This document shows positions 17,263 through 25,654 of a stretch of DNA of 64,000 nucleotides, piece after piece. Origin of the DNA: Devosia sp. (GTDB lineage: Bacteria > Pseudomonadota > Alphaproteobacteria > Rhizobiales > Devosiaceae); NCBI RefSeq assembly GCF_017744655.1, contig NZ_JAGIAW010000012.1, forward strand, positions 1 through 64,000, in the 5' to 3' direction. The position numbers were made by a program, and so were the translations under genes. The stretch's first letter is position 1; the number at the start of each line of letters is the position of its first letter. The notes beneath the pieces are model-generated. The model made no database searches, had not been told where the DNA came from, and was given only the letters and a program-made list of their open reading frames with translations.

Positions 17263-17775
17263 TCAGCAGCAACCGCCTGCGTCGCCGGACGATGCGCAGC
17301 ATGAGGTCGCGACCGCCTTATCAGCGCGATGACGCGGCTTGCAGATCGCAGCGCGAACCCCAAGCGTCAACACAGCCCGATTGGAGGTGATCGACAGGTT
17401 CGCCACGTCGAAAACACGCATCGATTCGCCCGGCTGCCCGATCTCGATTGTCAGGCGAGCGTCGTGGTCGAGACGCACCTTCTTGTCGACCCGGGCCAGG
17501 ATCGCCGCGAGCTTTCCGGCGGTCATCTGTGGCTTTCCTTCAGACGGAATGTCTTCCACCTGCAGCACCGTCTCCTGCCAGGCGTCGGGATTGCCGCCGC
17601 AATCAAGGGTCACGAAAGAACCGGCCTTCACCTCGGTGACATGGTAGCCCGACTGTACCTCCCGGCCGCCGTAAATGATCGCCAGGGTCTTCTCGCTGTG
17701 GTCTGCGAGCCCCGCGAGGATGGCGCCAAGCGTGGATTCCACTTCGATATACGGGGCAGTTGCGTGCGCCTTCAT
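17263..17775 (-). CDS. DUF6428 family protein with Cys-rich tail (arsenic island)
   Basis: The 170-residue protein of unknown biochemical function belongs to a family (DUF6428) that I recall being found in arsenic resistance clusters. The body is an alpha/beta domain with IIYGGREVQSGYHVTEVK and DAWQETVLQ. The last 12 residues contain four cysteines in two pairs (CC at both ends of the tail), which could bind arsenite or another soft metal. It is divergent from arsR with a 41-bp gap and so is probably repressed by ArsR. Family assignment is from recognition of the conserved core. Confidence 0.7.
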   Translation of the reverse strand: MKAHATAPYIEVESTLGAILAGLADHSEKTLAIIYGGREVQSGYHVTEVKAGSFVTLDCGGNPDAWQETVLQVEDIPSEGKPQMTAGKLAAILARVDKKVRLDHDARLTIEIGQPGESMRVFDVANLSITSNRAVLTLGVRAAICKPRHRADKAVATSCCASSGDAGGCC

Positions 17776-17793
17776 GTTGGGCTATCCATTGTT

Positions 17794-17807
17794 TCAACAT
17801 TCATTGA
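17794..17807. promoter_or_regulatory. Possible ArsR operator between DUF6428 gene and arsR
   Basis: The 41-bp divergent intergenic region contains an interrupted palindrome, TCAA-N6-TTGA (17794-17807), in AT-rich sequence. ArsR/SmtB repressors bind such imperfect palindromes over the promoter. The region is so short that one bound dimer would cover both starts. This is a weak match, reported for position. Confidence 0.3.
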
Positions 17808-17816
17808 GATATTGAG

Positions 17817-18191
17817 ATGAAACTCGAAGAATCGCAAGCCCTGAACGCATTCGGCGCCCTCAGCCAGGAAACCCGGCTGAGAATGGTGCGCGTCCTGGTG
17901 CAGGCAGGGCCCGAGGGCATGGCGGCAGGCGCCGTCGGCGAGGCCGTTGATGCTTCCTCGTCTAGCGCCTCGTTCCATCTTGCCCACCTGGAGCGCGCTG
18001 GCCTGATCCAGTCCCGGCGCGAAAGCCGATCAATCATCTACAGCGCCAATTTCGAGGGCCTCGCGGGTCTGGTCGAGTTCCTCATGCGCGACTGCTGCTC
18101 GGGCCATCCGGAAGTCTGCCTGCCCGCCGCGAGCGTCGCCGCTGAATGCTGCACCCCTGCCAACGCCAAGGAGACCGCCTGTGCCTGCTGA
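17817..18191 (+). CDS. arsR: ArsR-family arsenic-responsive repressor
   Basis: The 124-residue winged-helix repressor (LSQETRLRMVRVL, SSSSASFHLAHLERAGLI, RSIIYSANF) releases DNA on binding As(III). Its cysteines are C-terminal, in DCCSGHPEVC and later ECC and CAC, rather than in the classical CVC motif of the DNA-binding helix, so it resembles the ArsR subgroup with a C-terminal arsenite site. It overlaps the following arsC by 11 bases and heads the operon. Confidence 0.9.
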   Translation: MKLEESQALNAFGALSQETRLRMVRVLVQAGPEGMAAGAVGEAVDASSSSASFHLAHLERAGLIQSRRESRSIIYSANFEGLAGLVEFLMRDCCSGHPEVCLPAASVAAECCTPANAKETACAC

Positions 18192-18711
18192 TCACGTCTA
18201 CAACGTCCTGTTCCTGTGCACCGGAAACTCTGCCCGCTCGATCCTGGGCGAGGCCCTGATCAATCACGTCGGCAATGGTCGTTTCCGCGGCTTTTCTGCC
18301 GGATCGATGCCTAAGGGCGAAGTCCATCCGCTGACCTTGCAGACCCTGCGGAATGCAGGCATTTCCATTGACGGCCTGCGGTCCAAGCCCTGGGACGAAT
18401 TTGCTACCGCCGACGCCCCGAAGATGGATTTCGTCTTTACAGTCTGCGACAACGCCGCCGGCGAAGCCTGCCCTGTCTGGCCCGGCCAGCCCATGACAGC
18501 ACACTGGGGTATCGAAGACCCCGCCGCGGTCGCAGGCCCCTATTTCAAGCAGCAGGCAGCTTTCGAAGACGCGCTGACCTATCTCCGCAATCGCGTGGCC
18601 GCCTTCATGAGCCTGCCGCTCGAAAGCATCGACCGCATGGCGCTGACTTCCAAGCTCCGCGGTATCGGCGCCATGGAAGGCAGCACCTCGAAGTCCGCCG
18701 GGGCCGCATGA
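18181..18711 (+). CDS. arsC: Arsenate reductase, low-molecular-weight phosphatase (thioredoxin) type
   Basis: The 176-residue cytosolic enzyme reduces As(V) to As(III). Its catalytic P-loop CTGNSARS begins at Cys13, and two further cysteines in TVCDNAAGEACPVWPG would carry the disulfide cascade for thioredoxin or mycothiol-like reduction. The start is GTG 18181, overlapping arsR. The C-terminal 30 residues extend past the usual fold. A second, unrelated arsenate reductase is encoded two genes later. Confidence 0.92.
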   Translation: MPADHVYNVLFLCTGNSARSILGEALINHVGNGRFRGFSAGSMPKGEVHPLTLQTLRNAGISIDGLRSKPWDEFATADAPKMDFVFTVCDNAAGEACPVWPGQPMTAHWGIEDPAAVAGPYFKQQAAFEDALTYLRNRVAAFMSLPLESIDRMALTSKLRGIGAMEGSTSKSAGAA

Positions 18712-19403
18712 TCGACTTATCCCGCCGCCTGGCAGCCGAAACACTCGGTACCGGGCTTCTGGTCGCGACAGTCGTGGGTTCCGGCATCATGGCCGAGACC
18801 CTCACCACCGATGTCGCGCTGGCATTACTCGCCAATACCATCGCCACCGGCGCCATTCTCGTCGTGCTGATCAGCACGCTTGGGCCGATTTCTGGTGCGC
18901 ATTTCAACCCGGCCGTGACCGCGGTGTTCGCCTTGCGGCGCGAGCTGCCGTGGCGTGATGCCGGCACCTATGTCATCGCCCAGATCGTTGGTGGAACCCT
19001 GGGGTCATTCGTAGCCCACGCCATGTTCGCCCAGCCCATTCTCCAGCTCTCGGGCAAGGTTCGCACCGGCGAAGCGCAATGGCTCTCCGAAGGGGTGGCA
19101 ACCTTCGGTCTTGTGGCAGTGATCCTGGCGGGCATTCGGTTCGAGCGCAAATCGGTGCCGATGCTCGTTGGCCTCTACATTACCGCGGCCTACTGGTTCA
19201 CGGCGTCGACGTCCTTCGCAAACCCTGCGGTCGCGATCGCTCGTGCCTTCAGCGACACCTTCGCCGGCATTCGTCCGATCGATCTGATCGGTTTTATCCC
19301 AGCCCAACTCGTCGGGGCGTTGTTGGCAGCAGCCTTGATGTCCTGGCTGCTCGCCGGCATTGGCGGCAGCAATCTCCCCATCAATCCAGAGGATCGCTCG
19401 TGA
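18708..19403 (+). CDS. aqpS: Aquaglyceroporin AqpS-like arsenite channel
   Basis: The 231-residue MIP-family channel has six membrane helices and the two NPA boxes (NPAVT near 67, NPAVA near 168, followed by the filter arginine in AIARA). In Sinorhizobium meliloti AqpS takes the place of an arsenite pump and lets As(III) made by ArsC flow out down its gradient; the same role is inferred here. It overlaps arsC (ATGA) and the next gene (GTGA). Confidence 0.9.
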   Translation: MIDLSRRLAAETLGTGLLVATVVGSGIMAETLTTDVALALLANTIATGAILVVLISTLGPISGAHFNPAVTAVFALRRELPWRDAGTYVIAQIVGGTLGSFVAHAMFAQPILQLSGKVRTGEAQWLSEGVATFGLVAVILAGIRFERKSVPMLVGLYITAAYWFTASTSFANPAVAIARAFSDTFAGIRPIDLIGFIPAQLVGALLAAALMSWLLAGIGGSNLPINPEDRS

Positions 19404-19822
19404 GCGTTACAATCTATCACAACCCCAGCTGCGGCACGTCTCGCAACACGCTCGACATGATCCGGCAGTCCGGCGTAGAGCCGACTGTCATCGAGTATCT
19501 TGTGACGCCACCAGATCGCGCCAGGGTCATCAAGATCATTGCCGATGCGGGGCTGACAGTGCGTCAGGCGCTGCGCCAGAAGGACACTCCATTTGACGCT
19601 CTGGCTCTCGGAGATCCGGATAAGTCCGACGACGAGCTACTCGACGCGATCGGTCAGCACCCGGTTTTGCTCAATCGTCCATTCGTCGTGACGCCCTTGG
19701 GCACCAAACTCTGCCGACCATCTGAAGTGGTCCTCGATATCCTCGAAAACCCCAATATCGGCCCCTTCACCAAGGAGGATGGCGAGGTCGTTATCGACGC
19801 CGAAGGAAAGCGTATTGTCTGA
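19400..19822 (+). CDS. arsC: Arsenate reductase, glutaredoxin/Spx-fold type
   Basis: The 140-residue member of the ArsC/Spx fold family has the active-site motif NPSCGTSRN (Cys11) and downstream [15 protein letters not shown], as in the plasmid R773 enzyme, which uses glutathione and glutaredoxin. GTG 19400 overlaps the aqpS stop. Together with the thioredoxin-type enzyme it gives the operon two independent As(V) reductases drawing on different thiol pools. Confidence 0.92.
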   Translation: MSVTIYHNPSCGTSRNTLDMIRQSGVEPTVIEYLVTPPDRARVIKIIADAGLTVRQALRQKDTPFDALALGDPDKSDDELLDAIGQHPVLLNRPFVVTPLGTKLCRPSEVVLDILENPNIGPFTKEDGEVVIDAEGKRIV

Positions 19823-20522
19823 TCTACCCAATATCGTGCCGGCCGCTTTCGAAGTACCGGACTTTACCCGCCTTGTTCCCTCAGCACCCACGCACAAGCC
19901 GCGCATCTTGATGTTGTACGGTTCTCTGCGGGAGCGGTCGTACTCGAGATTGCTGACCTTCGAGGCGCAGCATCTCCTTGAGAGCTTCGGCGCCGAGGTG
20001 CGCATTTTCCACGCCAACGGGCTGCCGCTACCGAATGATGCTCCCGATGATCACCCCAAGGTCCAGGAGCTCCGTGAAGCCATGCTGTGGTCCGAGGGCC
20101 AGGTTTGGACCAGTCCTGAGCGCCATGGCGCCATGTCAGCGGTTCTGAAATCTCAGATCGACTGGATTCCGCTGCCTGGCGGCGCCATCCGGCCGACGCA
20201 GGGGCGCACACTGGCGCTGATGCAGGTCTCCGGCGGGTCGCAGAGCTTCAATGCTCTCAACCAGATGCGCATCCTCGGCCGCTGGATGCGGATGGTCACC
20301 ATCCCCAATCAGTCCAGCGTCGCCAAGGCGTGGCAGGAATTCGATGAAGCCGGCAGGATGAAGCCGTCGAGCTACTATGACCGCGTCGTCGACGTGATGG
20401 AGGAGCTGGTCAAATTCACCCTGATCAATCGCAGCGTCGCGGGCTACCTCACGTCTCGGTACAGCGAGCGCAAGGAAGAGGCGGTCAAACTCGAAGAGCG
20501 GGTCAGCCTCAAGGCGATCTGA
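19815..20522 (+). CDS. arsH: ArsH, NADPH-dependent FMN reductase
   Basis: The 235-residue flavoprotein of the ArsH family has the FMN-binding [33 protein letters not shown] and the ArsH-specific [21 protein letters not shown]. ArsH oxidises trivalent organoarsenicals and gives resistance to them. TTG 19815, preceded by GAAGGAAAG and overlapping the arsC stop, is favoured; an ATG at 19779 is open but has its AGGAGG too close and would overlap more. Last cytosolic enzyme of the ars operon. Confidence 0.9.
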   Translation: MSDLPNIVPAAFEVPDFTRLVPSAPTHKPRILMLYGSLRERSYSRLLTFEAQHLLESFGAEVRIFHANGLPLPNDAPDDHPKVQELREAMLWSEGQVWTSPERHGAMSAVLKSQIDWIPLPGGAIRPTQGRTLALMQVSGGSQSFNALNQMRILGRWMRMVTIPNQSSVAKAWQEFDEAGRMKPSSYYDRVVDVMEELVKFTLINRSVAGYLTSRYSERKEEAVKLEERVSLKAI

Positions 20523-20642
20523 TGAAGGAAACCTCAGTGATACCAGGTCGAGCAATCCAGTCTTTGTAATCAGACCGTCATTTCACGCTGGCTAATAGCC
20601 CGAAATCCCAGGAGAGAGTCGGCCTCCGCCGCTCTTAGCATC

Positions 20643-21866
20643 ATGACAGACTTAGCTGCTCCGGCGCCCGTCTCGGGAAAATCCTGGTTCATAACCGGGC
20701 TCGGCGTAGCTCAGATCGCCTCCTGGGGTTCGCTCTACTATTCGTTTCCCCTCATTGCGACAGCGATGGAAACAGACCTCGGTTGGGACAAGACCCTGAT
20801 CTACGGATCCGCCACTCTGGGTGCGCTTCTGTCCGCCATGCTCGCGATCCCGATCGGCCAGGCAATCGACCGGGGGCAGGGGAGGCTGGTCATGGCCGGG
20901 GCGTCGGTGCTCGCCGGCCTGCTGCTGGTGCTTTGGGCGCTCACCGACAACATCGTCCTGTTCTATATCGGATCGGCCGGCGTGGGTGCACTCCAGGCAG
21001 CAACCCTATATGAGCCAGCCTTCGCCGTCGTCGCGCGCAGGGCAGGGCCTCTCCATGCTCGCAATGGCATCACCGCGCTGACATTGTGGGGTGGGTTCGC
21101 CAGCACTGTCTTCGTGCCGGTGGTTCAGATCCTGCTCGACCAATTCGGCTGGCGTGGCGCGCTCGAGGTTCTGGCCGCCGTCAACATTCTCCTCTGTGCG
21201 ACGGTCTATTTCTCTGTCATCGATCCATCCCAGGACGCGCCGCGACCGGCGCCGGCTGCGGAACAGGCGTCCAGGTCGCATCTCAGCGAAGCATTGAAGA
21301 ACCCCGTGTTCTGGTGGCTCGCCATATCGTTCACAGCCTACACGGCCAGCTTCTCGGCTTTGCTGCTGCACTTTTACCCGATGATGCTCGAGCGCGGCTT
21401 CAGCGAATACGCTGTTGTCGCGGCCATGACGATTATCGGCCCAGCGCAGGTGGCAGGGCGCATCTTCGTCATGGCCTTTGGCAAACAGGCGTCCGGACGA
21501 CGGATCGGCTCTATAGTGGTGATCGGGTTTCCAGTCGCAATGGCGATGTTCGCATGGGCGCCGGCGGAAATCCTCATCGTTGGTGCCGCAGCTCTGGTGT
21601 ACGGCGCTTCCAATGGAATCATGACGATCGTTCGTGGCATCGCCATTCCCGAAATGGTCAGCCGAGAGAGCTACGGCGCGATCAATGGAGCGCTGGTCGT
21701 GCCGATGACGGTTTCCAGAGCGCTGGCTCCGCTGGGCGCAGCGGCTCTCTGGAGCGCTACCGGCAACTATGCCGGCACCATGACATGTGTGGTGGCGCTG
21801 TCCGTGTTGATGGTGATCGCATTCTGGCTCGCTACAGCCACCACATCGAAGCTCAGGGAAAGTTGA
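20643..21866 (+). CDS. MFS transporter of the arsenic island (ArsK-like?)
   Basis: The 407-residue major facilitator protein has 12 predicted membrane helices with the MFS loop IGQAIDRGQGR after helix 2. It lies 120 bp downstream of arsH in the same direction, preceded by a good Shine-Dalgarno sequence (AGGAGAGAG, more distant) and then ATG. No ArsB or Acr3 pump is present, so this may be the active As(III) or organoarsenical exporter. ArsK and ArsJ are known MFS arsenic exporters; without alignment I cannot say which, if either, it matches. Confidence 0.75.
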   Translation: MTDLAAPAPVSGKSWFITGLGVAQIASWGSLYYSFPLIATAMETDLGWDKTLIYGSATLGALLSAMLAIPIGQAIDRGQGRLVMAGASVLAGLLLVLWALTDNIVLFYIGSAGVGALQAATLYEPAFAVVARRAGPLHARNGITALTLWGGFASTVFVPVVQILLDQFGWRGALEVLAAVNILLCATVYFSVIDPSQDAPRPAPAAEQASRSHLSEALKNPVFWWLAISFTAYTASFSALLLHFYPMMLERGFSEYAVVAAMTIIGPAQVAGRIFVMAFGKQASGRRIGSIVVIGFPVAMAMFAWAPAEILIVGAAALVYGASNGIMTIVRGIAIPEMVSRESYGAINGALVVPMTVSRALAPLGAAALWSATGNYAGTMTCVVALSVLMVIAFWLATATTSKLRES

Positions 21867-22168
21867 CAGCACTCAGGGCGATGTACGTGGTCTACAGAGG
21901 GACGTCGCTCAATGTGATGTAGTCTAGCGGTGGGGGGCTCAACCGCGATTGTGTCGTGAAGTCTACGTTTATCGTGAGATTCCGACCCCATCTCGGTCAT
22001 TCTCGTAGGAATTCCGATTGCCCGAAAGCCGCCGCTCTAAATTCGGGCCTCTGCGGTATTAGTGCGCCAGGCGATTTACGCCACAGGGCGGACCAGAACA
22101 TGGGGTGCGATTTTCTTCCGAGGTGCTGACGCTCGGATGCTTCCGCGACCCTTCCGAACGATCGGAAC
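21867..22168. other. Intergenic stretch, about 300 bp, no gene recognised
   Basis: Between the MFS gene and the broken hydrolase gene no frame with coding character and no strong hairpin is visible. It probably carries the hydrolase promoter. Confidence 0.5.
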
Positions 22169-23042
22169 GTGTTCGATCTGGACGAAACATTTTTCTGCCT
22201 ACCAACGTTGCTGCCTCGTTTGGTCAGGGCGGTAGTGGTGTTGTCGTTACTTCAGGTTTTTAATGCATTCACGCCGAAGGATCGCGGGTCGCAAAAGGTG
22301 GCGCGGGACATCGCTTTTGGAAATGAGCCTCGCCAACAGCTGGATATATACGCCCCTCGCGACGTCTCGAAACCATTGCCGGTCGTATTCTTCATCTATG
22401 GAGGCTCATGGAGCGACGGCGACCGCCACAACTACGATTTCGTTGGCAGAGCGATAGCGGCCCTCGGCTACGTCACCGTAATCGCGGACTATCGATTGTT
22501 GCCTGAGGTTGAATATCCCAGCTTCCTCGACGATGGCCTCACGGCGATGAAGTGGGTGACCGCAAACATCTCGGACTATGGGGGAGACCCCTCGAACCGC
22601 CCTGATGGGGCATTCTGCCGGAGCCTATAATGCGGTGATGCTGGCCCTTCACCCAAGCTATCGTATCACGTCAAAGCCAAGCGACCGCATTCGGTGTGTC
22701 GTCGGACTATCGGGCCCCTATGACTTCTACCCATTCGATGGAAAAATCAGCCGACGCACATTTGGCGGGGTGATTGATCCCCAGGATACGCAGCCCGTTC
22801 AGCACGTGACAAACGCAGCGCCATCCATGCTGTTGGGGACGGGCGATAAGGATCGGCTGGTCTATCCGCGGAACACCGTGGCGCTGTCCAATCTGCTGCG
22901 CCTAGCCGGCGTACAAGTGGATGAAATCCACTATTCCGAGCTCGGACATGCTCAGACCTTGCTGGCGCTGAGCCGCCCGGGTCGGCACGTCGCGCCAGTC
23001 CTGTCCGATGTTGCGGCGTTTTTGGCCCTACACCTTGCCTAA
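22169..23042 (+). pseudogene. Alpha/beta hydrolase (BD-FAE/esterase type), frameshifted
   Basis: Two frames make one esterase-like protein. The first (22169-22630) carries a signal-like N-terminus, the oxyanion-hole segment IYGGSW and YRLLPEVEYPSFLDD. The second (22578-23042) begins with ALMGHSAGAYNAV, holding the nucleophile serine, and ends with the catalytic histidine in ELGHAQT. The switch falls at about 22595-22605, just before the nucleophile, and needs one base fewer or two more. As read, neither half has a full catalytic triad. A sequencing error in the short C/G-rich run cannot be excluded. Confidence 0.7.
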
Positions 23043-23073
23043 TGCTAGTTTTGGTCAATCCAAGGGGGCGTAT

Positions 23074-23145
23074 TTGGCGGCTTCGGCCTGCCGCCCAAAC
23101 AAATAGGCCCGACGCAATGCGCCGGGCCGAAATGAAATTTTCTAA
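23074..23145. terminator. Two tandem hairpins between converging hydrolase genes
   Basis: Stem GGCGGC (23076-23081) / GCCGCC (23090-23095) is followed by stem GGCCCG (23106-23111) / CGGGCC (23123-23128) and then the T-rich GAAATTTTC. They lie between a plus-strand and a minus-strand gene that converge, so a bidirectional terminator is likely. Confidence 0.55.
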
Positions 23146-23217
23146 GTGTGCATAGTCAGTATGCAGATGTAACGCACTGGCATAGGTCGGGTTGCCCAAT
23201 TGGCGCGCCACTCATAG

Positions 23218-24027
23218 CTATTTCCTGAGAAATTCGATCAGCCTCGAGTTGAATTCGACGTCGTGGCTGACATTGCAGCCGTGAGGCGCCCCTGCAAGGA
23301 TATGGAGTTCACTTCCAGCAATTGCCTTGTGTGTACGGCTGCCTGAGCCTTCGAGAGGCACAATGGCATCTGCGTCACCATGCAGCACTAGTGTGGGGAT
23401 GTTGATGGCCTTCAGGTCATCGCGGAAATCGGTGGTGCCGAAGGCTTCCATGCACCCCAAGGCTGCGGTCTGGTCAGACTGATGACACAGCGCAATGGCC
23501 TTCTGGCGATCCTCTTCGGAGACTTTCAAGACGCCGTTTGCCGAGAAGAAGTTCGTGGTGAAGCCATCAAAGAACTTGGTGCGGTCGGCCTTGAGGCTAT
23601 CGGACATTTCGTTAGCGGCCTCCTTGGTCAACGGCCCCTCCGGATTGTCCGGGCCCTTCATCAGGTAAGGCGGTATGGCGGCGGCAAAGACTATCGAATG
23701 CAACCGATCCTGACCGAACTTTGGAATGTAACGCGCAACCTCGCCGCCACCCATCGAGAAGCCGACCAGCGTCACATTCTTCAGATCTTTCTGGTCAAGA
23801 ATGGCTGACAGATCTGCCGCCAGGGTATCGTAATCGAACCCATCACTGGGTTTGTCTGACTGTCCAAACCCTCGCCGGTCATAGGTGATGGGTCGGAAGC
23901 CCGCCCCTGTGAGTGCCGGAATCTGCTTTTCCCAAGCCTCTCCCGATAGTGGCCAGCCGTGGATCAGAACAACAGGGCGACCTGAGCCGCCAAAATCTTC
24001 GATATGCAAACCAACATTCTCAGCCAT
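23218..24027 (-). CDS. Alpha/beta hydrolase, non-haem haloperoxidase/arylesterase type
   Basis: The 269-residue protein has VVLIHGWPLSGEAW (oxyanion hole), the nucleophile Ser91 in LVGFSMGGGEVARY, an acid in LHGDADAIVP and the histidine in GAPHGCN. Together these make the full triad of the cofactor-free chloroperoxidase/esterase family. It would hydrolyse small esters and may make peracids. No signal peptide is seen, so it is cytosolic. It stands alone between two terminator-like regions. Confidence 0.85.
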   Translation of the reverse strand: MAENVGLHIEDFGGSGRPVVLIHGWPLSGEAWEKQIPALTGAGFRPITYDRRGFGQSDKPSDGFDYDTLAADLSAILDQKDLKNVTLVGFSMGGGEVARYIPKFGQDRLHSIVFAAAIPPYLMKGPDNPEGPLTKEAANEMSDSLKADRTKFFDGFTTNFFSANGVLKVSEEDRQKAIALCHQSDQTAALGCMEAFGTTDFRDDLKAINIPTLVLHGDADAIVPLEGSGSRTHKAIAGSELHILAGAPHGCNVSHDVEFNSRLIEFLRK

Positions 24028-24100
24028 TTCGGGCTCCCAAGATCAAACACCTAAAGTCCCAACGGGTGGTCCCAGCGTCAGTTCCGGAGTGCCGCCAGTA

Positions 24101-24136
24101 CAAAAAAGAAAAGCGCCGCGGTGTTCCGCGGCGCTT
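24101..24136 (-). terminator. Intrinsic terminator downstream of ferritin-like genes
   Basis: An exact 11-bp stem (24111-24121 / 24126-24136, AAGCGCCGCGG and its complement) with a four-base loop is followed on the minus strand by TTCTTTTTTG. It lies 19 bp after the stop of the ferritin-like gene ending at 24155. Confidence 0.88.
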
Positions 24137-24154
24137 GCGTTCAAACTTGTGAGT

Positions 24155-24811
24155 TCAGGCCAGGAATGGTGTCGCGGCGGCGAGCACGGCACTCTTGCTC
24201 ATGGGCTTGTCGAAGGCGCCAGACCATCCGAACTTGAGCCCAATACGACGCACTTCAGAGGCGTGGCGCGCTTCCACCGAATGGATCTGCAGGGCCACAG
24301 TCAGGACCTCCTTCGAACCCATCAGGTTGCCCGCCTGGCCCTTGTAGGCGGCGACGCCGAGATCTTCGAAAGTCTGGCTAAGAGTGAGGAAGGTGTCGAA
24401 GTTCTCCCAGACGTCGGCATACTTGCCGCCGGCGGTAAAATCGACTCCGGGGGCTGCGACAGCCGCCGATCCAAGCACACCCTTCAGCAGCTTCACGTGG
24501 GCAGTCTCGTGGCCACCAATGGTGCGGAAGACGCTGCGATATTCCGACGGGATGACGCCGGACTTGTTGCCCTGATCGTAGAAGGCGGCCTCAAGATATT
24601 CCAGCGTCAGCGCAAAATTGAGCACGTCGGTAATCTGCTGGGGCAAGCCTTGTCCAAACGCCTGATTGGACGCGAGCGCAAGCACCAGTGGCGCGCTGGT
24701 CAGTACGCCGGCCGCCTTGGCATAGCGGGTGAAGATGTCGCGGCGGTTGGCGACAATCGTGTCGGCAAGTTCTGGCTCGATGGTGGAGAGGATGCTGTGT
24801 TCCTGGGTCAT
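24155..24811 (-). CDS. Secreted ferritin-like domain protein (Ferritin_2 family), copy 2
   Basis: The 218-residue protein has an N-terminal hydrophobic segment after RRDIFTRYAKAAG (Tat-like) and a four-helix ferritin-like bundle: LEYLEAAFYDQG, GGHETAHVKLLKG and SVEARHASEVRR give the Glu and His residues expected at a di-iron site. Related proteins include the plant desiccation protein PCC13-62; the function is not established. ATG 24811 is preceded by GAGGAGAG. It lies 11 bp after its paralogue, so the two form an operon. Confidence 0.85.
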   Translation of the reverse strand: MTQEHSILSTIEPELADTIVANRRDIFTRYAKAAGVLTSAPLVLALASNQAFGQGLPQQITDVLNFALTLEYLEAAFYDQGNKSGVIPSEYRSVFRTIGGHETAHVKLLKGVLGSAAVAAPGVDFTAGGKYADVWENFDTFLTLSQTFEDLGVAAYKGQAGNLMGSKEVLTVALQIHSVEARHASEVRRIGLKFGWSGAFDKPMSKSAVLAAATPFLA

Positions 24812-24822
24812 TTGTTCTCTCC

Positions 24823-25479
24823 TCACGGCAGGGTTGCGGCGGTGACTTCGGTGACGATGAACGGCGCCGCCTTGGGCAGCACCTGAGACGGCAGCAGGGC
24901 CTTGTCGAGGCCCTTGTGGTCGACATTGCCGCGACCGGCGGCTTCGGCGCTGAACGGTCTCAACAGGTCGGCAATGGCTGCGGCATGGCGCGCCTCAACC
25001 GAGACGATCGATCCTGCAGCCACAAGATAATCGGGATTGGAGATGAGCTGGCCGGCACCATTGTAGGCGGCGACGCCAAGATTTTCGAAGACGTCCGCAG
25101 TGCCCAACACGCTGGCGCGGCTCGAGAAGTCGACGGCGGAGAAATCGACTTCGAGAGAAGGAATGGCCTGGCGGCCAAGGGCGCCCTTGAGAAAGTCGCG
25201 ATGGGCGATCTCGTGGTCACGTATCTGGACGAGAATGCGCTCGTCATTGACCTGCATACCACCAAAAGGATTTTGAAGCGCTTGCGTATAAAAGGCCGCT
25301 TCAAGCTGCTCCAGGGCATAGGCGTAGTTGAGGACGCCAATATCGCCATCGCCAAGCTCGGCGCCGAGAGCGGCTGAAATGCCAAAATTGGGAAGGAAGG
25401 CGCCAGCTACCGCAAGGGTGCCGGCAGCGCCGGTCCATTTCAGCAGGTGGCGCCGGGAAAGGCCGCGTGCACTTTGCAT
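24823..25479 (-). CDS. Tat-exported ferritin-like domain protein, copy 1
   Basis: The 218-residue paralogue of the next gene has a twin-arginine signal (LSRRHLLKWTG) and the bundle motifs LEQLEAAFYTQA, IRDHEIAHRDFLKG and SVEARHAAAI. Tat export fits loading of metal in the cytoplasm before transport. A role in periplasmic iron storage, peroxide protection or desiccation is possible; sequence alone does not decide. The upstream region contains a long inverted repeat. The nearby sigma/anti-sigma pair may control it. Confidence 0.85.
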   Translation of the reverse strand: MQSARGLSRRHLLKWTGAAGTLAVAGAFLPNFGISAALGAELGDGDIGVLNYAYALEQLEAAFYTQALQNPFGGMQVNDERILVQIRDHEIAHRDFLKGALGRQAIPSLEVDFSAVDFSSRASVLGTADVFENLGVAAYNGAGQLISNPDYLVAAGSIVSVEARHAAAIADLLRPFSAEAAGRGNVDHKGLDKALLPSQVLPKAAPFIVTEVTAATLP

Positions 25480-25537
25480 GATCTAGGTCTCCATTGGTGT
25501 GTGCAGTCACCTGGAGCTACGGGTCGGGCGGTTCTGG

Positions 25538-25584
25538 AAGTTTCGCTAATTATCTGCTCTCACGACGAATAATCAGCGAAACTT
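25538..25584. repeat. 16-bp inverted repeat upstream of the ferritin-like operon
   Basis: Arms at 25538-25553 and 25569-25584 match in 15 of 16 positions (AAGTTTCGCT then ATTAT), separated by 15 bp. The repeat lies 59 bp upstream of the first ferritin-like gene and just left of a TATAAT at 25591. It could be an operator or the stem of a leader RNA. Confidence 0.6.
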
Positions 25585-25618
25585 TATCCGTATAATGGCG
25601 TTCGCGCGTACCGGATGC

Positions 25619-25654
25619 TGGCCCAACCCAATAAGGGTCGGGCCATTTTCTTTA
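25619..25654. terminator. Terminator-like hairpin after the DUF4394 gene
   Basis: Arms TGGCCCAACCC (25619-25629) and GGGTCGGGCCA (25635-25645) pair with one mismatch, and on the plus strand are followed by TTTTCTTTATT. The T-run faces the plus direction, while the gene it follows (DUF4394) is on the minus strand, so it may end a short plus-strand transcript from the 25591 region or simply be bidirectional. Confidence 0.55.
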
